Source: Shinella zoogloeoides
GTDB lineage: Bacteria > Pseudomonadota > Alphaproteobacteria > Rhizobiales > Rhizobiaceae
Direction: 5' to 3'
Assembly: GCF_033705735.1 (NCBI RefSeq)
Contig: NZ_CP131130.1
Span: 2,864,001-2,928,000, forward strand
Length of the DNA: 64,000 nucleotides
Shown: piece by piece, positions 17,972-26,354 of the stretch
How positions within the stretch are numbered: the stretch's first letter is position 1
Layout: every line of letters starts with the position of its first letter
Notes under the pieces: model-generated
Seen by the model: the letters and a program-made list of their open reading frames with translations, nothing else
The model's database searches: none
Told to the model about the DNA's origin: nothing
Program-made: the position numbers and the translations under genes

Positions 17972-18514
17972 TCACCGCGTCGGCGCGCGCCAGACGAAGC
18001 GGCCATCGCCGTCGTCATCGGTGTAGAGAGGCATCGCGCGGCCGATGACCGCCGAGGCGGGAAGCGCGCCGAAGTAGCGGCCATCGAGGCTGTCGCGGAC
18101 GTCGTTCATGAGGAAGAGTTCGCCGTCGCCGATCACCCGGCAGCCCTGCCAGGCGGGCAGGTCGCGGCCCATACGGTCGCGCTCCAGCGCCTCGCCCATC
18201 TCCACCGCGTCGACCGTGATGGTGCGCCCGGTGCGGCAGACCCTTTGCCCCGGCAGGCCGAGCACGCGCTTGAGGAGCGGCACGCCGCGACCGACATAGC
18301 CGCGCGCGACCATGAAGCTCGCGAGCGGCTCGGGCGGCAGCACGGCGACCAGATCCGGTACTTCCAGGGCAACGGCGGGCTCGACCGTGTAGAATCCGAC
18401 TGGCGCGCTGGCGGTCGCGTTCCAGATCAGCCGTGTCGGCGCCGGGACGATCGCCGCCGCGACCGCGCCCGTGGCCGCGAGGCACGTCACGACGGCGTAG
18501 CCGAGGCGGGTCAT
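17972..18514 (-). CDS. traF: TraF-type S26 signal peptidase
   Basis: 180 aa. An N-terminal membrane helix is followed by the S26 fold: nucleophile Ser in SAPVGFY (about residue 37), catalytic Lys in LLKRVLGLPGQ (about 82-85), and a C-terminal box NDVRDSLDGRYFG. In RP4 TraF processes and cyclises the TrbC pilin. The gene overlaps the DUF2840 gene by 4 bp. Confidence 0.93.
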   Translation of the reverse strand: MTRLGYAVVTCLAATGAVAAAIVPAPTRLIWNATASAPVGFYTVEPAVALEVPDLVAVLPPEPLASFMVARGYVGRGVPLLKRVLGLPGQRVCRTGRTITVDAVEMGEALERDRMGRDLPAWQGCRVIGDGELFLMNDVRDSLDGRYFGALPASAVIGRAMPLYTDDDGDGRFVWRAPTR

Positions 18515-19029
18515 GGCTCCGCCCTCCGGCGCAGGAGAAACGCCTTGTGCCGGGTGACGGTGTAGGCGCGCGGTTCGTGACCCGCGGCGAGCCGGTTGTG
18601 GACGTGCCGCCAGTGGTCGGGCGAAACCTCGGCGGGATCGATGCCCTGCGCCTCGATCGCGTCGACGATCTGGAGCACGCGCTCAACCTTCGGCCAGCCG
18701 TCGATCTTGAGCAGGATGTCGCCGCCGGGCCGCACGAATGGCAGCGTCTGGAACGGCTCGCCTCGGTCGACGGCGCGCACGATGTCGACGCGCGAGATGA
18801 TCGTGCCGTGCTCGTTGGCGGCCCAGCGCACGAGGCAGAAGATCGTCTCGGGCGCGAAGCCGACGAGCCTGCGGCGGCGGTCGAGCTTCTGCTCGTAGCT
18901 CTCCTGGCCGAACCTGATCCAGCACTCGATCCGCTTCTCGATCCAGGTGAGTTCGACGAGCGTGGTGAAGGGCGCCGGTCCGTTCGGCAGCGGACGGCCG
19001 CGCAAGCGGTAGGCCGCATTGCCGGTCAT
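18511..19029 (-). CDS. DUF2840 protein
   Basis: 172 aa from the ATG at 19029, overlapping both neighbours by 4 bp. It matches the DUF2840 family always found beside traF in this cluster, with TLVELTWIEKRIECWIRFG near the start and IVDAIEAQGIDP in the middle. It has no membrane segment or known catalytic motif. Function unknown. Confidence 0.85.
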   Translation of the reverse strand: MTGNAAYRLRGRPLPNGPAPFTTLVELTWIEKRIECWIRFGQESYEQKLDRRRRLVGFAPETIFCLVRWAANEHGTIISRVDIVRAVDRGEPFQTLPFVRPGGDILLKIDGWPKVERVLQIVDAIEAQGIDPAEVSPDHWRHVHNRLAAGHEPRAYTVTRHKAFLLRRRAEP

Positions 19030-19280
19030 GGCATGTCTCCTTGGCGGTCGGGAAATTCGCGTTCGAGCAGCTCGCGGAGCATGTCGGACGCCGTGACGCC
19101 GCGCCGGAAGGCGGCGATCTTGATGCGGCCGCGCAGCTCGGGCGTGATGTCGATGGTGAGGCGCGCGGTGAAGGCGGCGGCATCGCCACTGCGCGCGGGC
19201 GGCGTCTCGCCAGCCTTGATCCAGCCTTCGGCGTCGCCGGGCCGGGAGGCGAAGCCGCGCTTTTCCGTGCGGACCGTCAT
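19026..19280 (-). CDS. Ribbon-helix-helix-like small protein
   Basis: 84 aa from the ATG at 19280, overlapping the methylase gene by 4 bp. The second half (ARLTIDITPELRGRIKIAAF followed by a short turn and TASDMLRELLEREF) fits a ribbon-helix-helix DNA-binding domain of the type that partners ParA. It lies two genes downstream of parA, so it may be the ParB-like or regulatory partner. Confidence 0.75.
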   Translation of the reverse strand: MTVRTEKRGFASRPGDAEGWIKAGETPPARSGDAAAFTARLTIDITPELRGRIKIAAFRRGVTASDMLRELLEREFPDRQGDMP

Positions 19281-20035
19281 GGCGCGGCTCCCGCGTCGAA
19301 TGGCAGCACGGAGGCGATGCGCGCGCGGGCACGCTCGGCCATGGCGGCGTCGATCTCGCAGCCGAGATAGCGGCGGCCGGAAAGCCGGCAGGCTTCGCCC
19401 GCCGCGCCCGAACCGGCGAACCAGTCGCCGACCAGGCCGCCAGGAGGGCAGCTCGTGCGGATCAGGATTTCGAGAAGCGCGGACGGCTTCTCGGTCGGAT
19501 GGATGGCGCGGCCATGCGCGTTGCGCACGTAGATGACCGAGCGCATGAGGCGCGGCCCGCCGTCCTGGCTGACATAGTGGCCGGCGTCGATCTGGCCGGT
19601 AAGGGGCGGCCGCTTCTTTCGCCGCACCGTGCGCGCCAGCGCGTCCGGCGTCGTCTGGACATCGTTGTAGACGTCGCGCCAAGGCGTCTCGGCGGGATAG
19701 AATTGAACGGCCAGCTCATGCACCCGCTTGAAGCGGTCGGCATGGAAGCTGGAGCCGTTCTGCTTCTCCCAGACGATCTCCTGCGCGATGCGAAAGCCTG
19801 CATCCGCGAACCGGATCGCCGTGACCATGAAGCTGCGCAGCGAACCGAACACCCACAAAGAGCCGGTCTGCTTGAGGGCGGCCCGCGCGAGCGGAAGCCA
19901 GCCTTCGACGCGGCGGTCCCAGGAGAGCGAGGTGTCGCCGTAAGGCGGATCGGCGAGGATCATGTCGAACGGGCCGCGTTCCGGCATGAGGTCGCGGCAA
20001 TCGCCGGCCAGGAGGGTTTCGGAAAGCACCGTCAT
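19277..20035 (-). CDS. Site-specific DNA methyltransferase
   Basis: 252 aa. The catalytic motif IV DPPY ([13 protein letters not shown], about residues 29-41) comes before the SAM-binding motif ([15 protein letters not shown], about 205-219), the order of the beta class of amino-methyltransferases. No restriction enzyme lies nearby, so this is an orphan methylase, perhaps protecting the ICE from host restriction or marking its DNA during transfer. It overlaps parA and the RHH gene by 4 bp each. Confidence 0.92.
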   Translation of the reverse strand: MTVLSETLLAGDCRDLMPERGPFDMILADPPYGDTSLSWDRRVEGWLPLARAALKQTGSLWVFGSLRSFMVTAIRFADAGFRIAQEIVWEKQNGSSFHADRFKRVHELAVQFYPAETPWRDVYNDVQTTPDALARTVRRKKRPPLTGQIDAGHYVSQDGGPRLMRSVIYVRNAHGRAIHPTEKPSALLEILIRTSCPPGGLVGDWFAGSGAAGEACRLSGRRYLGCEIDAAMAERARARIASVLPFDAGAAP

Positions 20036-20685
20036 GGCGCGGTCCTCCCGACGCCGAGCCGCGCGATCTCGGCCGCCAGCGCCGAGATCTCGCGCGCGGC
20101 CAGGCTGTCGGCGGCGATCTCGCAGGCAAGCCGTCCGGTCTGCGCGGCGTCGGCGAAGATGACGCGCTGGCCGATCGTCGTGGCGAGCACCGGCGGATCG
20201 TGCTCGGCCAGCGTCTCGGCCGTCTCGCGCGCGATCACCGTGCGGGCGGCGCAGCGGTTGAGGACGAAGCGGGCGACGAGCTGAGGCCGGTAGATGCGCG
20301 CCTCCGTCAGGAGCGCCAGCATCTCCGCCGAGGCCCAGCCGTCGAGCGGCGACGGTTGCACCGGCATCAGCACGAGGTCGGCGGCGAGCAGCGCGGAGCG
20401 CATGAGTCCGGCGACACGAGGCGGTCCGTCGATGACGATGTGGTCGGCGTCGCGGGCGAGTTCCGGGGCTTCGCGATGCAGCGTGTCGCGGGCGAGGCCG
20501 ACGACGCCGAAGGCGCGTGGCAGGCCCTCCCGCCCGCGCTGCTGCGACCAGTCGAGCGCGGAGCCCTGCGGGTCGGCGTCGATCAGGGTGACGCGCTGGC
20601 CGCGCCGCGCCCATTCGCCGGCGAGATGGAGGGCGAGCGTCGTCTTGCCGACGCCGCCCTTCTGGTTGAGCACGGCGACGATCAT
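20032..20685 (-). CDS. parA: ParA-family partition ATPase
   Basis: 217 aa. The deviant Walker A motif [10 protein letters not shown] (about 7-16) is followed by a Walker B region (HIVIDGPPR, about 84-92). It is a short ParA (type Ib-like) without an N-terminal HTH. It probably stabilises the excised circular ICE. It overlaps repA and the methylase gene by 4 bp. Confidence 0.95.
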   Translation of the reverse strand: MIVAVLNQKGGVGKTTLALHLAGEWARRGQRVTLIDADPQGSALDWSQQRGREGLPRAFGVVGLARDTLHREAPELARDADHIVIDGPPRVAGLMRSALLAADLVLMPVQPSPLDGWASAEMLALLTEARIYRPQLVARFVLNRCAARTVIARETAETLAEHDPPVLATTIGQRVIFADAAQTGRLACEIAADSLAAREISALAAEIARLGVGRTAP

Positions 20686-21878
20686 GTGTGCCCTCCCGGC
20701 TTTCGGGATCGGGGCGGCGTCGGCGCGTTTGAAGTATCGTCGGCCGTAAGGGAGGATTTACGGAAAGACGTAACCGGACTAGCCTGCGGCCCATGTCCGT
20801 GTTTCGTCTTCGTGACGCCGGCATCGAGACTTCTGGCGGCGCTGCGGATGAGGTTTTCCACATCGCGCGCGCGCCCAACAATGTTAGATTCTCTATTAGA
20901 CTCTAAGTTAAGGCCGGGAATCGTGGTTTCGGGCCAGAGACTTAACTGTGGTGCGTGCGTGCGAAGTCCCGATACCGCCTGCGTGCGAAATCCCGATAGT
21001 GCTGCGTGCGAAATCCCGATCGCGTCCACAGCCTTGTCCACAGGGGCCGCTGACGGGCTGACCGGTACGATCCTTAGCAGTTCGCGGCGGCCCTCCCGCT
21101 CGATGCGCAGGCGGTAGCCGGGCAGCGGCTGGCGCAGGGCGATGCGGCGGAGCTGGAGCGCGAAGTCGGAGACGCGCACCAGGCTGCCGGATTTCTCATG
21201 GAGGTGCGGAACGTCGAACAGCCAGCCGCCGGGCTGGCGTCCGGCGTGCTTGCGGGCGACGCGGTAGAGCCACCGCTCGATGCCGCCGCTCAATCGGAAG
21301 TAGGCCGGATCGATGGTGAGGACCAGCGAGCGGTCGACGACGCCCCGGTAGAACCAGTCGGGCAGGACGAACTCCATGCCCTCGACGCGGCCGTCGGCGC
21401 GGGAAAGTTCCTCCCACTCGTTGATCCACGAGAACTGGTGCCGCCGCCAGTTCTCGCCCTGGCGGATGTTGGTGCGGATGACCGTCGACTGGAGCCGCGA
21501 GAGTGCGCCCTTGAGGAGCTTGTAGTCGCGCGCGCCGGTCTCGCGGCCGATCGCGGTGAGAAGCTGATAAGGGGTGAAGCGCAGGAAGCGCGAGGTTCGA
21601 AGGCCGAGATTCTCGGCTTCGACGATCTGGCTCGCGGCCCAGATCAGGACGTCGGCGTCCCAGATGGTCGCCATGCCGTGCTCCTGCACGGCAAGGACCT
21701 CGACGCGCACGTCGCCGGCCTCGTAGAGGATCGGCACGACGCGCTTGGCCTTGGCCAGCGAGAAGAACGGCCGTTCCATGAGATCGCGCTGGTCGCGCGG
21801 CCGCGCATCGCCGGTCGCGACGACGAAAGGATCGAGCGTGTTGCGTTCGCTGGGCGTGATGAGGCGGCGGCGCTGCAT
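20682..21878 (-). CDS. repA: RepA-type replication initiator protein A
   Basis: 398 aa matching the replication initiator protein A family (PF10134), with [13 protein letters not shown] near the N-terminus, [17 protein letters not shown], and [19 protein letters not shown]. Such proteins start plasmid-like replication of the excised ICE. The C-terminal 110 residues are low-complexity and overlie direct repeats (20956-21020) that could be iterons. It starts 12 bp after the excisionase-like gene, so both are probably co-transcribed with parA and the tra genes. Confidence 0.93.
   Translation of the reverse strand: MQRRRLITPSERNTLDPFVVATGDARPRDQRDLMERPFFSLAKAKRVVPILYEAGDVRVEVLAVQEHGMATIWDADVLIWAASQIVEAENLGLRTSRFLRFTPYQLLTAIGRETGARDYKLLKGALSRLQSTVIRTNIRQGENWRRHQFSWINEWEELSRADGRVEGMEFVLPDWFYRGVVDRSLVLTIDPAYFRLSGGIERWLYRVARKHAGRQPGGWLFDVPHLHEKSGSLVRVSDFALQLRRIALRQPLPGYRLRIEREGRRELLRIVPVSPSAAPVDKAVDAIGISHAALSGFRTQAVSGLRTHAPQLSLWPETTIPGLNLESNRESNIVGRARDVENLIRSAARSLDAGVTKTKHGHGPQASPVTSFRKSSLTADDTSNAPTPPRSRKPGGHT
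20880..21042. repeat. Iteron-like repeats, AT-rich tract and DnaA-box-like site inside repA (candidate oriV)
   Basis: Three 18-bp direct repeats tgcgtgcga(a/g)tcccgat-type start at 20956, 20980 and 21003 (period 23-24 bp; copy 1 differs by one base). An AT-rich stretch lies at 20880-20915 and ttgtccaca, one mismatch from the DnaA-box consensus, at 21034-21042. Iterons inside a rep gene are known for other replicons. Origin function is inferred. Confidence 0.5.
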
Positions 21879-21890
21879 GCCGGGTCCGCC

Positions 21891-22178
21891 TCAGCGATGC
21901 CGCCGCACGCCGTTGTAGGCGGGCGACACCAGGGAAGCGTGGCGCTTGGCGGGCAAGACCGAGCCGCGTGGATCGGCGGTCGAGGTGACAGCGCCCCGCT
22001 CGGCCCAGGCTTTGAGGTCGTCGATCGCGTAGACGACGCGGCCGCCGAGCTTGCGATAGGCCGGGCCGGTGCCGTAGGTGCGATGCTTTTCGAGGGTCCG
22101 GCCAGACAGGCCGAGGTATAGCGCGGCCTCGGGCGTGCGAAGATAGCGTGGCGGCAGGTCGGAAATGTCGGGCGTCAT
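21891..22178 (-). CDS. Excisionase-like HTH_17/AlpA protein (RdfS-like)
   Basis: 95 aa with a MerR/AlpA-like winged HTH: YLRTPEAALYLGLSGRTLEKHR, then RKLGGRVVYAIDDLKAWAERG. It is the first gene of the rep/tra operon. In symbiosis ICEs the recombination directionality factor RdfS has this type and heads the same operon. That makes this a likely excisionase and operon activator, although it is far from the integrase gene. Confidence 0.8.
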   Translation of the reverse strand: MTPDISDLPPRYLRTPEAALYLGLSGRTLEKHRTYGTGPAYRKLGGRVVYAIDDLKAWAERGAVTSTADPRGSVLPAKRHASLVSPAYNGVRRHR

Positions 22179-22312
22179 GATCGGGCCTCCGTGGGGTTCG
22201 CGAGGCCGCTGATGGTCAGCGGCGGTCGAAGGCCACGGTGGCGAAGAAGCAACGGCAGGGGGGAGTGCGAAGATGGCGATGCTAAAATCGCACCCCCTGG
22301 CCCGACGCCGGA

Positions 22313-23087
22313 TTATTTGCGCCGGCGCCGGCGCAGGAGGCTGAGATAGCCGCCCTCGATCATGGAGAAGGCGTCCTTGACGAGATCCATGACGGCATCG
22401 CGCAGGGCCGACGTCTTCCAGGGCTCGTCGGCGATCCGGGCCTGTCCGTAGATGACGCCCGCGATCTCGCGGTAGGTAGCGCCGTTCATGCGGCCATCGA
22501 CAGCCTGGAGCATGTGCCGCGCCCGCCGGCGTTGCTGGCGGGTCAGACGCCGGTCCTCCGGCACGCGCCGCCGCAACAGCCGGCTGAACAGGCGTTGGAC
22601 GGCATCGGCGCGGTCGAGCCCGTCCGTATCGATCGGAATGACGATCGAGAGCGGTCCGCCGGCGTCAGCGCCGGAAAGGCGTACGAGATTGAGGTAGCGG
22701 CCGCCGCCGAGGTCGTACCGGAAATATTCGCCGTCGTCGCTCGCTCTGGCCTCGGCCGACCCGAGCGCGGCCGAGAGATCAAGTCCGCCGGAAAGGATTG
22801 GCGGCGTGGCGGCGAGGACGAGAGCGCCGGTGTCGTGGCCGGGCAGCCAGAATACCGGCGTTTCTACGGCCGAGAGGCCGGGCCGGACGGGGAAAGCAAA
22901 GCCCCCAGTTGTTGATCAGGTCTACGGTGGCAGGCGTATCGTCGACCGCCGCGTCCGCCACGGCCCGGTAGTCGCCCTGATATTTCGCATTGCGGCGAAG
23001 CCACTCCCAGGCGATGTCAGGGGAGTCGATATCGTCCAGGAAGTCGTAGGTGGAGGAAGATCGCCACTGCGATATGTCGGGTTTCAT
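22313..23087 (-). CDS. DUF6499-DUF2285 excision activator, FseA-like, joined by a +1 frameshift
   Basis: Frame 0 from the ATG at 23087 gives the DUF6499 part (MKPDISQWRSSSTYDFLDDI...INNWGLCFP) up to codon 66 (CCC, 22892-22890). Frame 0 then turns into non-homologous Arg/Pro-rich sequence ending at 22779. Shifting +1 at CCC-C (22892-22889) continues without break as VRPGLSAVETPVFWLPG and the DUF2285 domain to the stop at 22313, giving about 257 aa. GGGGG lies upstream at 22906-22902. In Mesorhizobium symbiosis ICEs the activator FseA is made by exactly such a +1 programmed frameshift. An ordinary mutation or sequencing error is the alternative. Confidence 0.8.
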
Positions 23088-23209
23088 CGCCTCCTCCTCG
23101 CAGTCGTAGAATTAGGGCGTGCAGAGGAGTGATGATTACAATTGCCGCTTGCTCGCGGAAGCCCGATCGCTGGCAACGGATGTTGCCGCGCAGGCATCAC
23201 GGTGATCGC

Positions 23210-23476
23210 TTATTTCCGGTATCCTTCGCGCACGAGATGGCGATAGCCCTGCTCGGTCAGCCAGCGCGCCCGCGCCAGGTGGGTGTCGTAGACGTGCCGC
23301 GCGCGTTCAGGCTCGCTGTCCGCGTCGAGGCCGAACAGGATCGAGACCGCCTCCCGCCAGCACGCGCCGTCCGCAGCCGAGTCGTGCAGGCGGAAGTAGC
23401 GCTTCATGTTCTTGCGGTCGTAGGGTGTCAGTTCCGGGCAATCCGGCGGTGCATCGAGAAAGGCGTTGTCGGTCAC
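23210..23476 (-). CDS. Stand-alone DUF2285 protein (QseM-like antiactivator candidate)
   Basis: 88 aa. It aligns by eye with the DUF2285 end of the FseA-like protein: LTPYDRK...GACWREAVSILFG...ARWLTEQGYRHLVREG against LTRQQRR...GATYREIAGVIYG...GGYLSLLRRR. In symbiosis ICEs QseM is a small DUF2285 protein that blocks TraR and FseA. The same role is proposed here from family and neighbourhood. No LuxR-type TraR gene is visible in the window. Confidence 0.7.
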   Translation of the reverse strand: MTDNAFLDAPPDCPELTPYDRKNMKRYFRLHDSAADGACWREAVSILFGLDADSEPERARHVYDTHLARARWLTEQGYRHLVREGYRK

Positions 23477-23591
23477 GGCAGGGTCCGATCATGGCTTGTC
23501 CCCTGGGATTGCGCTCCAGCGCGCCGCCAATGTGCCAGCCCGGCATGGCAGAATGACAAAGGAAGGTTTGCTTCAGAAGGAAATAGCGGCA

Positions 23592-23846
23592 TCAGTATTC
23601 TTTGCGGTGCTGTTGTTTCGGCCGAACAAGCATCAAGCCCTCACCCTGATCGGTGCTCAGAAACATGATGCCGTTGTTTTCGAGAGCCCGGCGCACCTGA
23701 TCCCGCGTGCTTTCGTAGACCTTGAGGCCGCTCTCGGACTCAAGGCGCTTCAGCGCGGTCAGGGAAACCTGGGCCTTGTCAGCGAGCGTCTCCTGCGTCC
23801 ATCCAAGCAACGCGCGCGCGGCCCGCGACTGTCGGGCGGTGATCAT
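23592..23846 (-). CDS. XRE-family regulator
   Basis: 84 aa with a Cro/CI-type HTH (ARALLGWTQETLADKAQVSL, then TALKRLESESG) and a short C-terminus. It lies upstream of the DUF2285 gene on the same strand. A perfect palindrome (23890-23904) sits in its promoter, suggesting autoregulation. By analogy with QseC of symbiosis ICEs it may set the on/off state of transfer; that is inference. Confidence 0.85.
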   Translation of the reverse strand: MITARQSRAARALLGWTQETLADKAQVSLTALKRLESESGLKVYESTRDQVRRALENNGIMFLSTDQGEGLMLVRPKQQHRKEY

Positions 23847-23889
23847 GCATGATCACCTCCTACAGCCACGAATGCGCACGCCAGAACTA

Positions 23890-23904
23890 CGACTAATTTA
23901 GTCG
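23890..23904 (-). promoter_or_regulatory. Palindrome in the XRE promoter region
   Basis: cgactaa-t-ttagtcg, a perfect 7-bp inverted repeat with a single central base, 44 bp upstream of the XRE start codon. Position and symmetry suit an XRE operator. Confidence 0.55.
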
Positions 23905-24058
23905 CTCTTGGCAAAAAGAGCCAGCGGTAATCGAGTGAAATTCACGGGTTCTCTATAGGTTAGGCCGAACTGATTCGGTCGCCGTGCGCCACGCTCGCCC
24001 GGTATGTGGTGCCTTCCCGTCGGCGAGCCGGAAAGAGGGCGAGCGCCCCCTGGCCGGA

Positions 24059-24223
24059 TCAGGCGAACGGGTCGATCTCCCCGACGATCGCATCCTCGTC
24101 GCCGTCATATTCGGCGAAGGGCATCACGGCCATCGTGCCATCCCCGGCCCGGAAGATGACGATGGAGACCATCAGGGTAGAGGCGAGGCTGAAGGCGTAG
24201 GCGTTTGCATCTGGAAGGGACAT
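24059..24223 (-). CDS. Small conserved ICE protein, unknown function
   Basis: 54 aa from the ATG at 24223 with GGAG 9 bp upstream. The N-terminal half is mildly hydrophobic (FSLASTLMVSIVIFRAGDG) and the C-terminus is acidic (YDGDEDAIVGEIDPFA). Similar small proteins occur at this place in related elements. It has no recognisable domain. From 24224 to 24802 upstream no gene is supported; 24640-24720 holds G/C-run hairpins related to those at 25600-25710. Confidence 0.55.
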   Translation of the reverse strand: MSLPDANAYAFSLASTLMVSIVIFRAGDGTMAVMPFAEYDGDEDAIVGEIDPFA

Positions 24224-24802
24224 TTCTCGGCTCCTGTGCGGGAGCGGGACCATCTCCGCTCGACAGGCTCCCGAAATGTTTCGGCATGGCCGCGATCACC
24301 TTGCAGGCTGCGCCGGCAAAGGCCGCACGCATTGCGTAGCGGACCCTTCACGGGTTGATCGTGGAAGGGCATGGCGAAACCAGAGTGGAGCATTCAAGAG
24401 CAGGGTGGCGTCCGACCGCGAGCCTCGAACGCCTTCCTGATGCCACCGCCAGGCCGAGCACGCGACGGGTGATCGGGCGCCTCACTCGGTCCGGCGTCGG
24501 CAACGAAGCTGCGCACCCGCCGTTCTGCCGGGCGGATTCGCGCCATCGCGGCGAATGATCAATGCCAGGGCTGCGTTCCCCTGCGCGGAGGTAGTCCGCT
24601 CAGGGCGCAGCGGAAAGCGGCTTCCGGGAGAGGGAAAGGGGTTTGGGGAAAGGGAGGAGGGAACCGTCCCCTTTCCCCATGGGAGGATGTTTGAAGGAGG
24701 GGCTTGCCCTTCCTTCATGGGGAGAGCGCGAGAGGGGGCAACGCCCTCTTTTCGCAAGCAAAGGCGGCCGGTCGAACCGGCGGCCTTGGCTCCCGGCTCA
24801 AC

Positions 24803-24838
24803 GGAAAGGCGACAGGCGGCCGAAGCCGCCTGTCGCCT
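24803..24838 (-). terminator. Strong intrinsic terminator after the 24846-25355 gene
   Basis: A perfect 14-bp stem (24807-24820 with 24825-24838) closes a loop that reads UUCG on the minus strand and is followed by TTTCC. It starts 7 bp after the stop codon of the gene ending at 24846. Similar GGCGGC/GCCGCC hairpins follow the genes ending at 25803, 26893 and 28020. Confidence 0.75.
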
Positions 24839-24845
24839 GATGACG

Positions 24846-25355
24846 TCATCCGTCCTGCTCTTCGTCCTCGAAGGCCGGATCGGTGGTGTAGGTATTGAAC
24901 CGGATGCCGGTCTCGGCGGCGATCTGGCGCAGGATGGCGCAAAGGCCGTTCAGTCGGTCGTCACCGACTTCGACGCGCGGCGGAGGGAAGCCGTCGAGGA
25001 AGCGCCACGTCCCGGTGCGGCTGTCATAGTATTCCTTCGTGGCCCAATCAACGTGAACCTCGCAATGAAGAAGATCGATGCCGTCCGGTTCGCGCCAGTT
25101 GTAGGTGAGGTCCTGCCCGGCGCCCCAGATCTGCTCGCCGAGATCGTCTGCATCGGGGCCATCGGGGTTCAGCGCCAGCGCATGCTGAGCGGCGAGCGTC
25201 CCGCGCGCCAGGTCGATGAGCTGGTCGAGCTTGGCCACCAGCCTGTCGTGAGCGCCGCGGCTGAAATCGTCGTCGCAGGCAAGCCGGTTGGCAAGCACCA
25301 TGATTCGGAAGCCTGCGAACTTCGCATAGAGTTCGACATAGTGGAAATCAGACAT
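24846..25355 (-). CDS. Conserved ICE protein of unknown function, paralogue A
   Basis: 169 aa from the ATG at 25355, which has AAAGGAG in the correct place. The protein starts MSDFHYVELYAKFAGFRIMV and contains DDRLNGLCAILRQIAAETGIRFNTY, which it shares with the neighbouring gene at 25803-26351 (SDEHLCGLGGIIRRIAADTGIRFTTY). The two are paralogues made by a duplication that includes their leaders. No signal peptide, membrane helix or catalytic motif. The ribosome-binding site lies in the 3' arm of a hairpin (25365-25385). Confidence 0.7.
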   Translation of the reverse strand: MSDFHYVELYAKFAGFRIMVLANRLACDDDFSRGAHDRLVAKLDQLIDLARGTLAAQHALALNPDGPDADDLGEQIWGAGQDLTYNWREPDGIDLLHCEVHVDWATKEYYDSRTGTWRFLDGFPPPRVEVGDDRLNGLCAILRQIAAETGIRFNTYTTDPAFEDEEQDG

Positions 25356-25358
25356 ATC

Positions 25359-25711
25359 AAGTCTCCTTTCGTTTCTGACGAAAGGTGTCCACGCCTCAAG
25401 CACAGAGGGGTCAGGGACCGCGGAACGCGGCCGCCGTGCGGCAAGCGGAGGAACCGATTTTGTGGAGTCGGCCTCTGGCCGGCGGAGGAAAATTGGAGGG
25501 GCCGCGCAGTCCTTGACGCCGGATGGGCTGGCGTACAATGCGTAGTCAGAGAGAGATAGCCCGCGGCCCCGACAGGGGCCGCGTCCGTATGGGCCGGGGT
25601 GGTTTGGAGGGGGTGTTTCACCCCCTTCATGGGTGGGGGAGCTGGAGGGGGCGGGGCTCTGCCCTGCCCCTTCCGGGGTGAGTTTGAGAGGGGTGGCTTG
25701 CCCCCTTTCAT
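25359..25711. repeat. About 350-bp direct repeat, left copy, containing the leader of paralogue A
   Basis: This non-coding block is nearly identical to 26355-26709, offset about 996 bp. On the minus strand it ends with the hairpin ACGAAAGG... at 25365-25385 overlapping the ribosome-binding site. Further up are a CGGCCCC/GGGGCCG hairpin near 25560-25585 and several G-run/C-run hairpins (25600-25710). The gap 25712-25802 holds a GC-rich terminator-like hairpin (about 25764-25793) for the gene ending at 25803. Confidence 0.85.
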
Positions 25712-25802
25712 GAGCAAGGTCGAGCGGTCGATCCGCTCGGCTTTGCAGCCAGGACGTCGCAAAGGCGGCAGGCGGTTGCCGCCGCCCGCCGCCTCTCCGG
25801 CA

Positions 25803-26351
25803 CTATCGGTATCTGTCGTTTCTGATCGGGGTCTCGTAGATCGCGGGTTCGATGCCCGCCGCCCCGTCCGGCCCGATGCAGTCGTAGTAGAGATAGGTGG
25901 TGAAGCGGATGCCGGTATCGGCCGCGATCCGCCGGATGATCCCGCCGAGGCCGCACAGGTGCTCGTCGCTGACCGTGAAGCTCTCCGGGATCGGACGAGG
26001 GCACCACATTTCCGCGACCGGATCTCTGTAGCCGCCCCAGTCTATCTCCGGATCGATGCAATCCAGGAGATGCCAGGGATAGAAGCCGCCGCCGCTGGTT
26101 TCGAGATCGCCGACGCAGAAGTCGATGGTCATTTCCAGGGCCTCGCGCGCGGCCGGATCGGTTTCGGTCCGAAGCAACGCTTCCGCCCGATGGCCTTCCC
26201 GGCAGAACCCGGCAAGCTGCTCGAGCGCATCGGCGAGCCGGTCATGGACGACCTCGGCAAAGCGCGTGTCGCACTCGGCGCGGTTCGCACGAACCTGATT
26301 TCCGAAGGCGATGAACTTCGCATGGAAGTCGAGGAAATCGAGCTTGGACAT
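25803..26351 (-). CDS. Conserved ICE protein of unknown function, paralogue B
   Basis: 182 aa, starting MSKLDFLDFHAKFIAFGNQV. It shares its N-terminal pattern and the GIIRRIAADTGIRFTTYLYY block with the 24846-25355 product. Many charged residues; no membrane segment. It has the same leader hairpin over its ribosome-binding site (26361-26381). Function unknown; presumably a product of local tandem duplication. Confidence 0.7.
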   Translation of the reverse strand: MSKLDFLDFHAKFIAFGNQVRANRAECDTRFAEVVHDRLADALEQLAGFCREGHRAEALLRTETDPAAREALEMTIDFCVGDLETSGGGFYPWHLLDCIDPEIDWGGYRDPVAEMWCPRPIPESFTVSDEHLCGLGGIIRRIAADTGIRFTTYLYYDCIGPDGAAGIEPAIYETPIRNDRYR

Positions 26352-26354
26352 TCT

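Noticed and set aside
19277..19277. Restriction-modification system around the methylase
   Set aside because: Neighbouring genes are parA, an RHH protein and DUF2840; no endonuclease is present, so it is treated as an orphan methylase.
22779..23087. Annotation of the frame-0 product as a complete 102-aa gene
   Set aside because: The last 36 residues are Arg/Pro-rich frame-shifted sequence, while the +1 frame carries the DUF2285 continuation, so the frame-0 end is not a natural protein terminus unless used as the unshifted product.
24482..25762. Small frames containing strings like MKEG/MKGG and HPGSRTARP in the leader repeats
   Set aside because: They lie in hairpin-rich repeats and the same frames recur in both repeat copies only because the DNA is duplicated; no ribosome-binding sites.
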